From positions 1 to 64,000 of the forward strand of contig NZ_MCAS01000008.1 in assembly GCF_003610895.1 (NCBI RefSeq): a stretch of DNA of 64,000 nt, in the 5' to 3' direction. A program made the position numbers and the translations under genes. Positions 17,860-26,497 of this stretch are shown piece by piece (the stretch's first letter is position 1; every line of letters begins with the position of its first letter). A model generated the notes under the pieces. The model did no database searches and was not told the DNA's origin. It saw nothing but the letters and a program-made list of their open reading frames with translations. Source of the DNA: Paraburkholderia fungorum (GTDB taxonomy: Bacteria > Pseudomonadota > Gammaproteobacteria > Burkholderiales > Burkholderiaceae).

Positions 17860-17915
17860 CCGCTGGTCGCACACCACTAGCCGCGCGCCGCTGGTCGCGC
17901 ACCGCTAGCCGCGCG
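17860..17915. repeat. 28-bp tandem duplication upstream of ssuD
   Basis: Two adjacent 28-bp units start with CCGCTGGTCGC and end with TAGCCGCGCG, differing at two positions. They lie 83-138 nt upstream of the ssuD ATG. A replication-slippage duplication is likely; a regulatory role is possible because it lies near the promoter. Confidence 0.7.
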
Positions 17916-18270
17916 CATCCATCCAGCACGGAAACCGGAGATGCAGGTGCAAGAAAAGACGGAAATACGGCGGTGAGGCGCGGATCAGTTCCGACAGCAC
18001 AGCCACGAGCGCGCGTGCGTCATGGGGCAATTGAAGATCGGCATCAGGCAGGACATCGCGACGGCTTCCCTCGACCAAACGTGCGCGTGATGCGCTCGAT
18101 TAAACAGGCGACGGCGGCAAACGCCGTCTGTATGGAGAAACAGTCTATGGATCGGGACCCGGCTTTTGAACGATTTTTTTTAGCTTAGGTTTTCCACTTT
18201 CGTGATTAGCCCGACGCTAAAGCATACGGATGTTGCAGCTTACCCACGCTGGAAGCGGGTTGCCCCTCTA

Positions 18271-18276
18271 TATAAT
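18271..18276 (+). promoter_or_regulatory. Possible -10 box
   Basis: A consensus TATAAT hexamer lies 71 nt before the membrane-protein ATG. The -35 region is poor. Confidence 0.4.
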
Positions 18277-18346
18277 GGCGCCACGTTTCCAATAATCCGA
18301 TGCAGGCCGCGTGAACCACGCCGCCTGAGCTCTCGCGGTGCAATGC

Positions 18347-18772
18347 ATGCAAAAACTCATCCTGCCGTTCGTCGCCGGCTTTCTGGCTTCCCTGTTCTTT
18401 CATGAATCGACCCTGGCGCTGCTGCACGCGGCCGGGCTGATCGACGCAAGCGGTTTTTCGACCGCGCCGTTTTTGCCGCTCGGGCTGCCCGAGTTCATCG
18501 CGAATGCAATCTGGAGCGCGTTCTGGGCGGTGCTGATGGCGTGGCTGTTGCGCGTCGCGCCCGAGCGGCGCGCGCCATGGGTGCCCGCCTTCGTATTCGG
18601 CGGCATTGCGTTGACGGCGGCGAGCGTGTTCGTGGTGGATCCGCTGCGCGGCATCTGGCCGAGCGGCAACATGCTGCCGCGTCTCGCGGTGGGTTTCGCG
18701 GCGAACGCGATGTGGGGCTGGGGCGCGCTGGTGTTCATGCGCGCGTTCATGGCGAGCGAAGACGAGGACTGA
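18347..18772 (+). CDS. Small integral membrane protein, 141 residues
   Basis: The ATG at 18347 was chosen over an in-frame GTG at 18338. It has four hydrophobic segments (KLILPFVAGFLASLFF, FIANAIWSAFWAVLMAWLL, WVPAFVFGGIALTAASVFVV, LAVGFAANAMWGWGALVFM) linked by short loops, with an acidic C-terminus ASEDED. The pattern is typical of an uncharacterised inner-membrane protein of Burkholderia; I know of no function. Confidence 0.82.
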   Translation: MQKLILPFVAGFLASLFFHESTLALLHAAGLIDASGFSTAPFLPLGLPEFIANAIWSAFWAVLMAWLLRVAPERRAPWVPAFVFGGIALTAASVFVVDPLRGIWPSGNMLPRLAVGFAANAMWGWGALVFMRAFMASEDED

Positions 18773-18883
18773 GCACCTTCCGTCTTGCTCGCGAAGTCAT
18801 GCCGGTGTGGCAGCCTGGTGCTTCGGCATGACTTGCGCAGCGGCATGGCTTGCGCTGCGGTTATCGCAACGGCCCGGTCTCGC

Positions 18884-20020
18884 TCAGGACCGCAAATCGC
18901 GCAACGGGTGTTCGTTTGCCGGCCACGGGCTTTGGAACATCTTCGCCACATCGGCGGCGCTCACGTCTTCAATGCGCGCAAAACGCCAGCGCGGCGCGTT
19001 GTCCTTGTCGATGATGCGCGCGCGAATCCCTTCGATCGTATCGCCCTCTCCAAAGCTCGTGCGCGTCAGATCGAGATCGCCGCGCAATACATCCGCCATC
19101 GAACCTTCGGCACGCGTCACCACTTCCAGCGAGACGGCCATCGACAAGGGCGAACGTTCACGCAACACACCAATCGTCTGCTCGGCCCACTCCGCGGCCT
19201 CGCCACCCTGCTCGCATTCCTGCTGCAGCGAAGCGAGAATCTGCGCCACCTCGGGCAAGGCGAAATGCCGGTCGATCAATGCACGTGTGCTCGCGAGCGG
19301 CGCGGCATCGGGTTGCGGCACGACCTGATACGCAGCGGTCTCACGCTCGATACACGCCACCACGTCTGCGCCACGCTCGAACAGTTCGGTGCGCAGCGTG
19401 TCGACTAGCGCGGGCAACGCCGCGTCGTCGATATAGGCGTCGGCAAGGCCTGCGTAGAGCGCATCGGCGGCGCCGATGGTCTCGCCAGTGACCGCCAGAT
19501 AACGGCCGAGCGCGCCCGGCGTGCGCGCCAGGAACCAGCTTGCGCCGACATCGGGAAAGAGGCCGATGCGAGTCTCGGGCATCGCCATCTTCGTCGAGTT
19601 CGTCACCACCCGCAGGCCGCCGGTACGATGTGCGCCCTGCGAAATCCCCATGCCGCCGCCCATCACGACGCCGTTCATCAACGCGATGTACGGCTTCGGG
19701 TAGGTGAAGATCGCGTGATTGAGCCGGTATTCCTCGGTGAAAAACGTATCGCGCGCGTCCTGCTCGCCGCGCTGCGCCGATTCGTATAGAAAGCGGATAT
19801 CGCCGCCCGCACAAAACGCGCGCGGATGCCCGCTGCGCACCACCACGGCCAGCACGTCGGGATTTTCGCGCCACTGGTCGAGCGCCGCGTGCATCGCGCG
19901 AATCATGCCGGTAGACAGCGCGTTGAGCGCCTTAGGCCTTTCCAGTTCGATGAAACCGATGCGGTTGGCTACGTAAGTCGCGACTTCGTCGCTGATGGCG
20001 GGCGAGGCGGAAATGGACAT
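18884..20020 (-). CDS. Enoyl-CoA hydratase/isomerase family protein, probable 3-hydroxyisobutyryl-CoA hydrolase
   Basis: 378 residues, longer than simple crotonases (about 260). It has the crotonase oxyanion hole (PRAFCAGGDIRFLYESAQRG) and NGVVMGGGMGIS, then TKMAMPETRIGLFPDVGASWFLAR and a C-terminal ECH_2 domain with FGEGDTIEGIRARIIDKDNAPRW, the hallmark of 3-hydroxyisobutyryl-CoA hydrolase-type proteins. Such enzymes act in valine catabolism, but substrate is inferred. The TetR gene follows upstream on the same strand. Confidence 0.87.
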   Translation of the reverse strand: MSISASPAISDEVATYVANRIGFIELERPKALNALSTGMIRAMHAALDQWRENPDVLAVVVRSGHPRAFCAGGDIRFLYESAQRGEQDARDTFFTEEYRLNHAIFTYPKPYIALMNGVVMGGGMGISQGAHRTGGLRVVTNSTKMAMPETRIGLFPDVGASWFLARTPGALGRYLAVTGETIGAADALYAGLADAYIDDAALPALVDTLRTELFERGADVVACIERETAAYQVVPQPDAAPLASTRALIDRHFALPEVAQILASLQQECEQGGEAAEWAEQTIGVLRERSPLSMAVSLEVVTRAEGSMADVLRGDLDLTRTSFGEGDTIEGIRARIIDKDNAPRWRFARIEDVSAADVAKMFQSPWPANEHPLRDLRS

Positions 20021-20066
20021 GGAGAGCTAGGCGCGATGGCGCAAAATGAATCGGAACTGAACGTTA

Positions 20067-20954
20067 TCACGCACTCGCGGCTTTGCGCCTGGTGGCGGGT
20101 TGAGTCTGCGCGCTGCCGGTCTCGCTACCGGTCTCGCTGACTGCCGCCGCGGCCGGCGATTCAGGCGACGCTTCAGCAGACTTCTTCTTCCGCGCCCGGG
20201 ATCCACTCGCAGCGCCTTGCGGCTGACCGGCGTCCTGCGCCCCAAGCCAGGCATCGAGCGCGATGCCCACCACGGTATCCAGCGGCGCGGTCGGGAACAC
20301 GGGACATGTCAGGTTCAGCGCGACGATGCCATGCAGAGTCGCCCAGAAGGCCTCCGCCCACACGCCCACCTCCATCGATGCGGGCAAGCGCCCCGATGCT
20401 TTCAACTCTTCGATCGCGGAAATCATGACGTACAGGGCGGCGGCGTCCGGATCATCTGTTTTTTCCGGCTCGGCACCCGCGCCAGCCGCATTGCCGGGCG
20501 CGGCAGAAGCCATCACTGACGTTCCTGCCGCTGCGTTCTCCACGGTTTCGCCCGCCGCCTCACCCGCCAACAGAGCGGCCGCGCCGCCCAGCGCCGCGCC
20601 CGTGTAGCTCGGGTCTTCCATGAAGATCAGACGGTAGGTCTCCGGATGCGCGACACCGAATGCCACATAAGCACGCCCGAGCGCTTTCAGGCGCGCGGTG
20701 GGATCGGCAATCTGCGCAAGCGGCACGAACGTTTCCAGCAACTGCGCATAGCCTTCCGCGCACAACGCCCGGGCGATCTCATCGCGACTTGCGAAGTGAA
20801 GGTACAGCGTGGCGGGCGAATACTCGATGGCGTCCGCAATCTTGCGCATTGACAGCGCGGCAAAGCCTTCGCGCATCACGATACGCCGCGCTGCATCGAG
20901 GATGCGTTCGCGCAGCGCCTGCTTCTGACGGTTTTTTCGTTCGGCTATTCCCAT
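20067..20954 (-). CDS. TetR-family transcriptional regulator
   Basis: 295 residues from the ATG at 20954, with a GGAAA site; upstream in-frame ATGs exist. The N-terminal TetR helix-turn-helix is ALRERILDAARRIVMREGFAALSMRKIADAIEYSPATLYLHFASRDEI. The C-terminal domain is the WHG type. Its last 80 residues (Ala, Ser, Arg, Lys, Thr) are low-complexity, as is a Gly/Ala insert after residue 130. It is divergent from the SDR-type gene at 21088, with candidate operators between. Confidence 0.9.
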   Translation of the reverse strand: MGIAERKNRQKQALRERILDAARRIVMREGFAALSMRKIADAIEYSPATLYLHFASRDEIARALCAEGYAQLLETFVPLAQIADPTARLKALGRAYVAFGVAHPETYRLIFMEDPSYTGAALGGAAALLAGEAAGETVENAAAGTSVMASAAPGNAAGAGAEPEKTDDPDAAALYVMISAIEELKASGRLPASMEVGVWAEAFWATLHGIVALNLTCPVFPTAPLDTVVGIALDAWLGAQDAGQPQGAASGSRARKKKSAEASPESPAAAAVSETGSETGSAQTQPATRRKAASA

Positions 20955-20997
20955 GACGAACATTTTCCGGTTGACAAACTGAAAAGTCAAATTAAAC

Positions 20998-21024
20998 TGA
21001 ACACTGTTTACTGAACACCGTTCA
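20998..21024. promoter_or_regulatory. Candidate TetR operator pair
   Basis: TGAACACTGTTTA (20998-21010) and TGAACACCGTTCA (21012-21024) are two near-identical half-palindromes in tandem, 14 bp apart. They lie between the TetR gene and the divergent oxidoreductase, where an autoregulatory site would sit. Confidence 0.6.
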
Positions 21025-21087
21025 TTAAATTCTCACCAATCAATCGAGATCATCAGGCGCGATATGGCGCCACCATCAGGAGTCGTC

Positions 21088-22098
21088 ATGCAAGCCATAG
21101 GAAAAGTGGGTTTATTCGGTGCCGCGGGTGCGGCAGGTCAAATCATCGCGACCGCGCTGAGCGCCGCGGGCCGCGACTACCGGGTGGTCGGCCGCTCGCG
21201 CGCGCCGCTCGAAGCGGCTTTCGGTCACGATCCGCATGCGGAAATCGTCACGTGGAATCCAGACGATCCGGCTTCGATCAGCGCCGCGGCCTCCGGTTTG
21301 CAGACCGTGATCTATCTGGTGGGCGTGCCTTACGATCAGTTCGCAGCGCATCCGCCGCTCATGGAAAAAACGCTCGCCGGCGTGACGGCGGCGGGCGTCG
21401 AGCGCTTCATTCTGATCGGCACCGTCTATCCGTACGGCCGCGCCCGCAGCATTCCGATTAGCGAAGATCATCCGCGTGAGCCCCATACGTTCAAAGGCAG
21501 GATGCGGCTCGAACAGGAAAAACTGGTGCTGGCGGCACACGGACGCGCCAGCGGGTCGACGCAACTGTCGACGCTGGTGCTGCGCCTGCCGGATTTCTAC
21601 GGCCCCGGCATCGAACGCAGTCTGATCAATGGGGTATTCGACGCAGCGGCACAAGACAAGCGCGCGCAGATGATCGGACCGGTGGACGTGCCGCACGAAT
21701 TCATCTACCTGCCGGATATCGGACCCGTGGTCGAGAAGCTCACACGCACACCCGACGCATACGGCCGCTGGTGGCATCTGGCCGGCGCGGGCACGATCAC
21801 GCAGCGTGAAGTGGCGAGACAGGCCTATGCGCTGGCAGGCCGCGAGCCAAAACTGATGGTCGCCGGCAAGACGATGCTGCGCATGCTCGGTCTATTCAAT
21901 CCGCTGATGCGTGAACTGGTGGAGATGAATTACCTGATGACCGAACCGGTTGTGCTGGACGACTCCGCATTGACGAAGCTGATCGGCCCGATCGCAAAAA
22001 CGTCCTACGAGGAAGGGATCCGCCGCTCGTTCGACGCCGCGCGCGCAGCAGCATCGGCGAATGCGGACACGCACCGGGATCGCGCGAAGACAGCCTGA
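21088..22098 (+). CDS. NAD(P)-dependent epimerase/dehydratase family protein
   Basis: 336 residues from the ATG at 21088, with an AGGAG site; an in-frame ATG 24 nt earlier has none. Rossmann fold: VGLFGAAGAAGQIIATAL near the N-terminus, then an extended SDR fold with FILIGTVYPYGRA and GRMRLEQEKLVL (a YxxxK-like Arg replaces the Tyr), and FYGPGIERSLI. The catalytic Tyr is not conserved in its usual place, so an atypical-SDR role (NmrA/complex I intermediate-associated-like) is possible. It is divergent from the TetR gene. Confidence 0.82.
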   Translation: MQAIGKVGLFGAAGAAGQIIATALSAAGRDYRVVGRSRAPLEAAFGHDPHAEIVTWNPDDPASISAAASGLQTVIYLVGVPYDQFAAHPPLMEKTLAGVTAAGVERFILIGTVYPYGRARSIPISEDHPREPHTFKGRMRLEQEKLVLAAHGRASGSTQLSTLVLRLPDFYGPGIERSLINGVFDAAAQDKRAQMIGPVDVPHEFIYLPDIGPVVEKLTRTPDAYGRWWHLAGAGTITQREVARQAYALAGREPKLMVAGKTMLRMLGLFNPLMRELVEMNYLMTEPVVLDDSALTKLIGPIAKTSYEEGIRRSFDAARAAASANADTHRDRAKTA

Positions 22099-22149
22099 CT
22101 GTGGGCGGGTGTCGCGAACCGGGCTTCATAAACCAGGTTTCATAAATCA

Positions 22150-22205
22150 GGTTTAACAGCCCCGGTTTAACAGCCCAGGTTTAACAGCCCAGGTTTAACA
22201 GCCGC
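22150..22205. repeat. Four tandem 14-bp repeats after the SDR gene
   Basis: Four consecutive units of GGTTTAACAGCCCN lie 51 nt after the SDR stop; the last unit is diverged at its end. A related GGTTTCATAAATCA stretch precedes them. There are no hairpins, so slippage-prone sequence is more likely than a terminator. Confidence 0.8.
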
Positions 22206-22249
22206 GAAAAACTGAAGCCCGCTATCCATGCGGCAGCGAACGGGCCGGA

Positions 22250-22534
22250 TCAGCCCGCCACATTGCCTGGCGGGAAATGGCCGCTCTTAAGCAGCACGGG
22301 CGTGCCATTGCTGATCTGCAAATGTTCGCGCGCAACCGCCTCGATACGTGGACGCCCGGCATCGAATGCGCGCATCCAGCCTTCGAGATCCTCTGAGTAG
22401 GCACCGAAGTGATCTTCGAGCGCCTCGACCGAGATCGCGCACGGCACCGATTCGCCGTCCACGAGCGCGGGAAACACAACCGTCAGATTGGAGTCGCGGT
22501 AAGCAGGCGCATCCGCGGGAAACTGAATTTCCAT
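22250..22534 (-). CDS. DUF1488 family protein
   Basis: 94 residues from the ATG at 22534, with a GAGG site. The pattern YRDSNLTVVFPALVDGESVPCAISVEALEDHFGA, followed by WMRAFDAGRPRIEAVAREHL, is the DUF1488 fold: a small beta-rich domain with a short helical hairpin. Function unknown. It is monocistronic. Confidence 0.78.
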   Translation of the reverse strand: MEIQFPADAPAYRDSNLTVVFPALVDGESVPCAISVEALEDHFGAYSEDLEGWMRAFDAGRPRIEAVAREHLQISNGTPVLLKSGHFPPGNVAG

Positions 22535-22759
22535 GGTCGCCTCATCAGAAGTATCCGGCAGAAAAGGGACGACGGCGAGAACCGTGCGCGCCCCCGGAGA
22601 TGCCCGATATGGTACTCGCGCGGCTGGATCGCGGTCCAGCACCCGTCGCTCTTTTGTCTGATGTCACGCGCGTCGAACAGTTCAGTTCCGCATGCGAATC
22701 GATACGCGGATTGCACTTGTGCCGCCTGCCTCTGTCGAACCGGTTCAACGGCACCACCC

Positions 22760-22993
22760 ATGCCGACGCAGCGGCACCATTTCGAGTTCAACGAGCGCAA
22801 TATGGGAAAATATTTTCTACAGAACCACGAACTGCCCGAGCCGGATGCGGCAACCCGATGGTTTGCTTACGCCGAAAGCCACGGCATCGACATTCCGAAA
22901 GCCATTAGCATCTGGGAAGACGCGGCAACCGAGAATGGCACGGAAAGCCGCCGGCTGGTTGGCGCGGCGGGCATTACGATCGAAACGCCCTAG
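22760..22993 (+). CDS. Small conserved hypothetical protein, 77 residues
   Basis: The reading MPTQRHHFEFNERNMGKYFLQNHELPEPDAATRWFAYAESHG is compact and charged with a single helical C-terminal region (DIPKAISIWEDAATENGTESRRLVGAAG). The start could also be the ATG at 22802 (MGKYFLQNH), 63 residues. It has no recognised domain. No strong ribosome site helps the choice. The gene lies between DUF1488 and the lipoprotein gene on the opposite strand from the former. Confidence 0.5.
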   Translation: MPTQRHHFEFNERNMGKYFLQNHELPEPDAATRWFAYAESHGIDIPKAISIWEDAATENGTESRRLVGAAGITIETP

Positions 22994-23061
22994 CCCTGTT
23001 TACGGGCACACTTCCGGTGTGACTGGCGAATCTCGATACCTATTTGAAAGGAAACCTCACG

Positions 23062-23445
23062 ATGCATTTCATGACGCAACTGCGCCGCTCCGGCCGCTTC
23101 CGAACGGGCAGCGCCGCGTTTGTTCTGGTCCGCAAGGCGTCGCTGTTCGCCGCCCTGCCCGCGGCCGTACTGTTAGCTGCAGGTCTGAGCGGCTGTGCAT
23201 CGTCGAACACCACCTCGCTGATCAATCTGCCGAATGGTCAGACCGGCTTTGCGGTGAACTGCAGCGGTGCGGACGCCGCTTCCAGCTGGGCCTCCTGCTA
23301 CGTGCAAGCCGGCAAGGCGTGCGGCGCGACCGGCTACGACATCGTGTCGAAAGACAACGACGAAGGCGGCGCGGCAGGCGGCAGCATCACGAACGTCGTC
23401 TCGGCTAATGTGAAAAACCGTTCGATGATCGTGCGCTGCAAGTAA
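23062..23445 (+). CDS. Putative lipoprotein, 127 residues
   Basis: The start at 23062 has an AAAGGA site. After a charged N-terminus (MHFMTQLRRSGRFRTGSAAF) a hydrophobic stretch ends in a lipobox LSGC with Cys45. The mature protein carries NLPNGQTGFAVNCSGADAASSWASCYVQAGKACGATGYDIVSK, with five Cys residues that could form disulfides, a pattern seen in Burkholderia outer-membrane lipoproteins of unknown role. The unusually long n-region is shared with related Burkholderia lipoproteins. Confidence 0.78.
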   Translation: MHFMTQLRRSGRFRTGSAAFVLVRKASLFAALPAAVLLAAGLSGCASSNTTSLINLPNGQTGFAVNCSGADAASSWASCYVQAGKACGATGYDIVSKDNDEGGAAGGSITNVVSANVKNRSMIVRCK

Positions 23446-23474
23446 CGCTCAGTGCGAATGCCCGGTGCGCGTGA

Positions 23475-23807
23475 TCAGTGCGCCTGCATCTTCGAAAAGA
23501 TGTTCAACACAGCAACCCCGGCAATGATCAACCCGAGCCCGATGATAGCCGGCACATCAGGCACTTGCCGGTACAACACGACCGCGACCAGCGTAATCAG
23601 CACGATGCCCGCGCCAGACCACACCGCGTAGACGATGCCCACCGGAATACTCTTCAGCGTGAGCGACAGGCAATAGAACGCGATGCCGTAGCCGATCACC
23701 ACGACCGCTGACGGCAGCAACCGCGAGAAACCTTCCGAGGCCCGCATGGCGGAGGTCGCGATGACTTCGGCGACGATCGCGATGGCGAGCAGTGCATAAG
23801 GAGGCAT
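23475..23807 (-). CDS. Small multidrug resistance (EmrE-like) transporter
   Basis: 110 residues from the ATG at 23807, with a GAGG site 8 nt upstream; a longer start at 23813 leaves it too close. Four membrane helices: [20 protein letters not shown] contains the conserved Glu14 equivalent, then the [27 protein letters not shown] block typical of EmrE, and [17 protein letters not shown]. It exports cationic compounds by proton exchange. It overlaps or adjoins the upstream UPF0303 gene. Confidence 0.93.
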   Translation of the reverse strand: MPPYALLAIAIVAEVIATSAMRASEGFSRLLPSAVVVIGYGIAFYCLSLTLKSIPVGIVYAVWSGAGIVLITLVAVVLYRQVPDVPAIIGLGLIIAGVAVLNIFSKMQAH

Positions 23808-23817
23808 CCGCATCGCC

Positions 23818-24315
23818 TCAGGCCTTTGCAAGCGCGAGCTTGCTGTAGTCGTGGCCGAGGTGGGCGCACAGCGCTTCCACCACCAGTTCGTGATCCGCGC
23901 GCTGCGGCAAGCCCGATACCGTGATCGAGCCGATCACCCCGGCGCCCGCTACCGTCAATGGAAACGCGCCGCCATGCGACGCATACTCCGTAGCCGCCAA
24001 CGCGTGCTTGTCGGCGAGCGTGCTGCCGGCCTGTTGCATCTTCAAACCAATCGCGTACGAACTGCGCCGAAAATGCGCGACTGTGTTGCCCTTGCGACGC
24101 GCCCAGTCGACATTGTCCGGCGTCGCGCCGTCGAGCAGGCTGAAGAACAGCGGCTGACCGAACGTGCGCACGTCGATGGCGGCAGCGATGCCGCGTGCCT
24201 TGGCGAGCTCGCGCAGAAACGCGCCGATCTGCCATGCGCGGTCGGCATCGAATTGCGGGAACACCAGTGCGTGTTCCTGAGCGGCAATCACCTGTAGATC
24301 GTGAGCGATATCCAT
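23818..24315 (-). CDS. UPF0303 / heme-degrading-domain (DUF336/GlcG-like) protein
   Basis: 165 residues. It matches the UPF0303/HbpS-like alpha-beta fold with [48 protein letters not shown] as the conserved C-terminal core. The substrate is unknown in most members; some homologues bind heme. It ends 11 nt before the SMR start and probably shares its transcript. Confidence 0.85.
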   Translation of the reverse strand: MDIAHDLQVIAAQEHALVFPQFDADRAWQIGAFLRELAKARGIAAAIDVRTFGQPLFFSLLDGATPDNVDWARRKGNTVAHFRRSSYAIGLKMQQAGSTLADKHALAATEYASHGGAFPLTVAGAGVIGSITVSGLPQRADHELVVEALCAHLGHDYSKLALAKA

Positions 24316-24520
24316 GGCGTTCAGAGCAAGGTAAGAGATGAAGTGCGGGCCGTGCGTGGTACATGCATCCCACGTCCCGGCGCCGCGCAGAGAACCTGGA
24401 TTCTAGCGCAGCGCCTTGCGAAGGCCTTCTGGTATGCGACACGAGCAATGCGCGCGGCGACGTTGGTGCGTAGGGTATCGCGCGATGTGGCGTGTATTGA
24501 AGCCGGTTCTTAAATAGCTA

Positions 24521-24549
24521 TTGCGCGGGTAGCTGCTTTGTTCTATAAT
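24521..24549 (+). promoter_or_regulatory. tRNA-fMet promoter
   Basis: TTGCGC (24521-24526), a 17-nt spacer and a perfect TATAAT (24544-24549) lie 16 nt before the tRNA. A strong sigma-70-type promoter. Confidence 0.85.
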
Positions 24550-24564
24550 CTTTTCTTCGACGGA

Positions 24565-24641
<77 letters not shown>

Positions 24642-25088
24642 AGCAGCATTTAAGTGGTTCGAAACGTCGAAACAACATCAAAGGCTTGCCCATCCGGCAG
24701 GCCTTTTTTGTTTTCTCCCCGCATTTTCTCTCGTGGTCGGCCTCGAGCTTATACGCGCTCTGTCGCCGAATCGCACACGTCTTCCGAAGCCCCTGTCCAT
24801 CAGCGGAAAAGCATGCAAATCGCTACCTAAGCGCTGCCTAAGCGAGACCGCGTTCAGTCCCACAACGTCCACAACAAGCCTCTCGCCATGCCCGCCTGCG
24901 ATCATTGATCCGGAGTCCAAACAGATCCGCACGCCACCCCAATGCTCGCAGCGAGCATATGCGTCAGCTATGTGCCCGACCCGCAAAAAATCCCCGCCCC
25001 GAACCGGCCCGCTCACTCGGCCATGCCCCGCTCCCGGCAAAGCGCGCCCCGGTGATAAACTCCCATCACTCTTTCTCGTCCCCTTCCT
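24642..25088 (+). terminator. Terminator after tRNA-fMet and gene-free gap
   Basis: A stem at about 24679-24702 (AAAGGC-TTGCC / GGCAGGCCTTT) followed by TTTTTTG is a good Rho-independent terminator at 24679-24713. The remaining gap to 25088 shows no gene; one short direct repeat (CTAAGCG, 24827-24844) was noted. Confidence 0.7.
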
Positions 25089-25634
25089 ATGAAATTCTGT
25101 TCTGTCTGCGGCCACGGCGTCAGCCTGAGCATTCCGCCGGGTGACAACCGCGAGCGCTTCGTATGCGGCAGTTGCGGCACGGTGCATTATCAGAATCCGC
25201 GCAACGTGGTCGGCACCGTTCCGGTCTGGGACGACAAAGTGCTGCTGTGCCGTCGCGCGATCGAACCGCGCTACGGCTACTGGACGCTGCCGGCAGGTTT
25301 CATGGAAATGGGTGAAACCACCGCCGAAGCCGCTTCGCGCGAAACGCTGGAAGAAGCCGGGGCGCGCGTCGAGGTGCAGAACCTGTTTTCGCTCCTGAAC
25401 GTGCCGCACGTGCATCAGGTGCATCTGTTCTACATGGCGCGCCTGCTCGACCTCGACATCGAAGCCGGGGAAGAAAGCCTCGAAGTGAAACTCTTCGAGG
25501 AACACGAGATTCCGTGGGACGAGATCGCCTTCCCGACCGTCGGTCAGACCTTGCGCTTCTTTTTCGCCGACCGTGCCGCCGGCAGCTTCGGCCTGCATAC
25601 GGGCGATATCTTCCGCTCGCTGCGCGAAGGTTGA
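25089..25634 (+). CDS. NUDIX hydrolase with N-terminal zinc ribbon
   Basis: 181 residues. Cys-rich N-terminus (MKFCSVCGHGVSLSIPP, then FVCGSCGTVHYQNP) forms a CxxC-CxxC ribbon seen in NadM-type or ADP-ribose Nudix proteins. The Nudix box is intact (GFMEMGETTAEAASRETLEEAG). Zn-ribbon Nudix proteins such as NudC act on NADH or capped RNA, but NudC would be longer (about 260). The substrate is unknown. The next gene starts 9 nt after the stop. Confidence 0.9.
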   Translation: MKFCSVCGHGVSLSIPPGDNRERFVCGSCGTVHYQNPRNVVGTVPVWDDKVLLCRRAIEPRYGYWTLPAGFMEMGETTAEAASRETLEEAGARVEVQNLFSLLNVPHVHQVHLFYMARLLDLDIEAGEESLEVKLFEEHEIPWDEIAFPTVGQTLRFFFADRAAGSFGLHTGDIFRSLREG

Positions 25635-25643
25635 GCGGCACGC

Positions 25644-26381
25644 ATGGTTCCCTGGCTCGGACCTGACGATCCGTTTCCGTCCGTCGAGCGGGCGCTCGGC
25701 GCGGCCAGCGGCGCGCCCGGCCTGCTTGCCGCCAGCGGCGATCTGCTGCCGTCGCGGCTGATCGACGCCTATCGGCGCGGCATCTTCCCGTGGTACTCGG
25801 ACGGCCAGCCGGTCTTGTGGTGGAGCCCCGATCCGCGCATGATCCTGCGCCCTGCCGAATTCAAGGTATCGCCGTCGCTGCGCAAGACGCTCAAACGCGT
25901 GCTGCGCGAGGACGCATGGGAAATCCGCGTCGATCATGATTTCGCCGCCGTGATGCGCGCCTGCGCGCAGGCGCCGCGGCGTGGCCAGCGCGGCACCTGG
26001 ATCACCGCCGACGTGGTCGAGGCCTATTCGTCGCTGCATCGGGTGGGCGATGCGCACAGCATCGAAACCTGGTTCGAAGGCACGCGCGTAGGCGGTTTGT
26101 ATGGGGTGTCTTTCGGCCGGATGTTCTTCGGCGAATCGATGTTCGCGGAGGTCACCGACGCGTCGAAAATGGCGCTGGCCGCGCTCGTTGGACACTTGCG
26201 CCGTCACGAAATAGAAATGATAGACTGCCAGCAGAACACGTCGCATCTGGCGTCGCTTGGCGGCCGCGAGATAGCGCGCAAAGCGTTCATTGCGCATGTT
26301 CGCGCGTCTGTCGATGCCCCGCCGATTCCCTGGCGCTTCGACAAGACCGTCTTGCGCGATGTCGTCGCGCCGGCGGCGTAG
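25644..26381 (+). CDS. aat: Leucyl/phenylalanyl-tRNA--protein transferase
   Basis: 245 residues, the family's normal length. It has FPSVERAL, the [10 protein letters not shown] block, [33 protein letters not shown] near the C-terminal third and [14 protein letters not shown]. It adds Leu or Phe to proteins starting with Arg or Lys, marking them for ClpS/ClpAP degradation (N-degron pathway). It begins in the short gap after the Nudix gene and precedes the other N-degron enzyme, bpt. Confidence 0.97.
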   Translation: MVPWLGPDDPFPSVERALGAASGAPGLLAASGDLLPSRLIDAYRRGIFPWYSDGQPVLWWSPDPRMILRPAEFKVSPSLRKTLKRVLREDAWEIRVDHDFAAVMRACAQAPRRGQRGTWITADVVEAYSSLHRVGDAHSIETWFEGTRVGGLYGVSFGRMFFGESMFAEVTDASKMALAALVGHLRRHEIEMIDCQQNTSHLASLGGREIARKAFIAHVRASVDAPPIPWRFDKTVLRDVVAPAA

Positions 26382-26497
26382 GAAGAATCAGGCCGAATCC
26401 GGATCCGTCGCCTACCGAGCCGCGGGTCACGAGCCGCGGGTTGAAAACCGCAAGGCGCCGGGTTTGCAATACCAGAGACGCTTCGAGAGCTGCCAAC

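Larger units (their letters stand above)
17778..18346. promoter_or_regulatory. Upstream region of ssuD, no gene seen
   Basis: The 569-nt gap contains a 28-bp tandem duplication (17860-17915), an AT-rich stretch at 18165-18190 and a TATAAT hexamer at 18271-18276 that could serve the rightward membrane-protein gene. ssuA or ssuE would be expected here in many Burkholderia ssu clusters, and neither is present. Confidence 0.5.
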
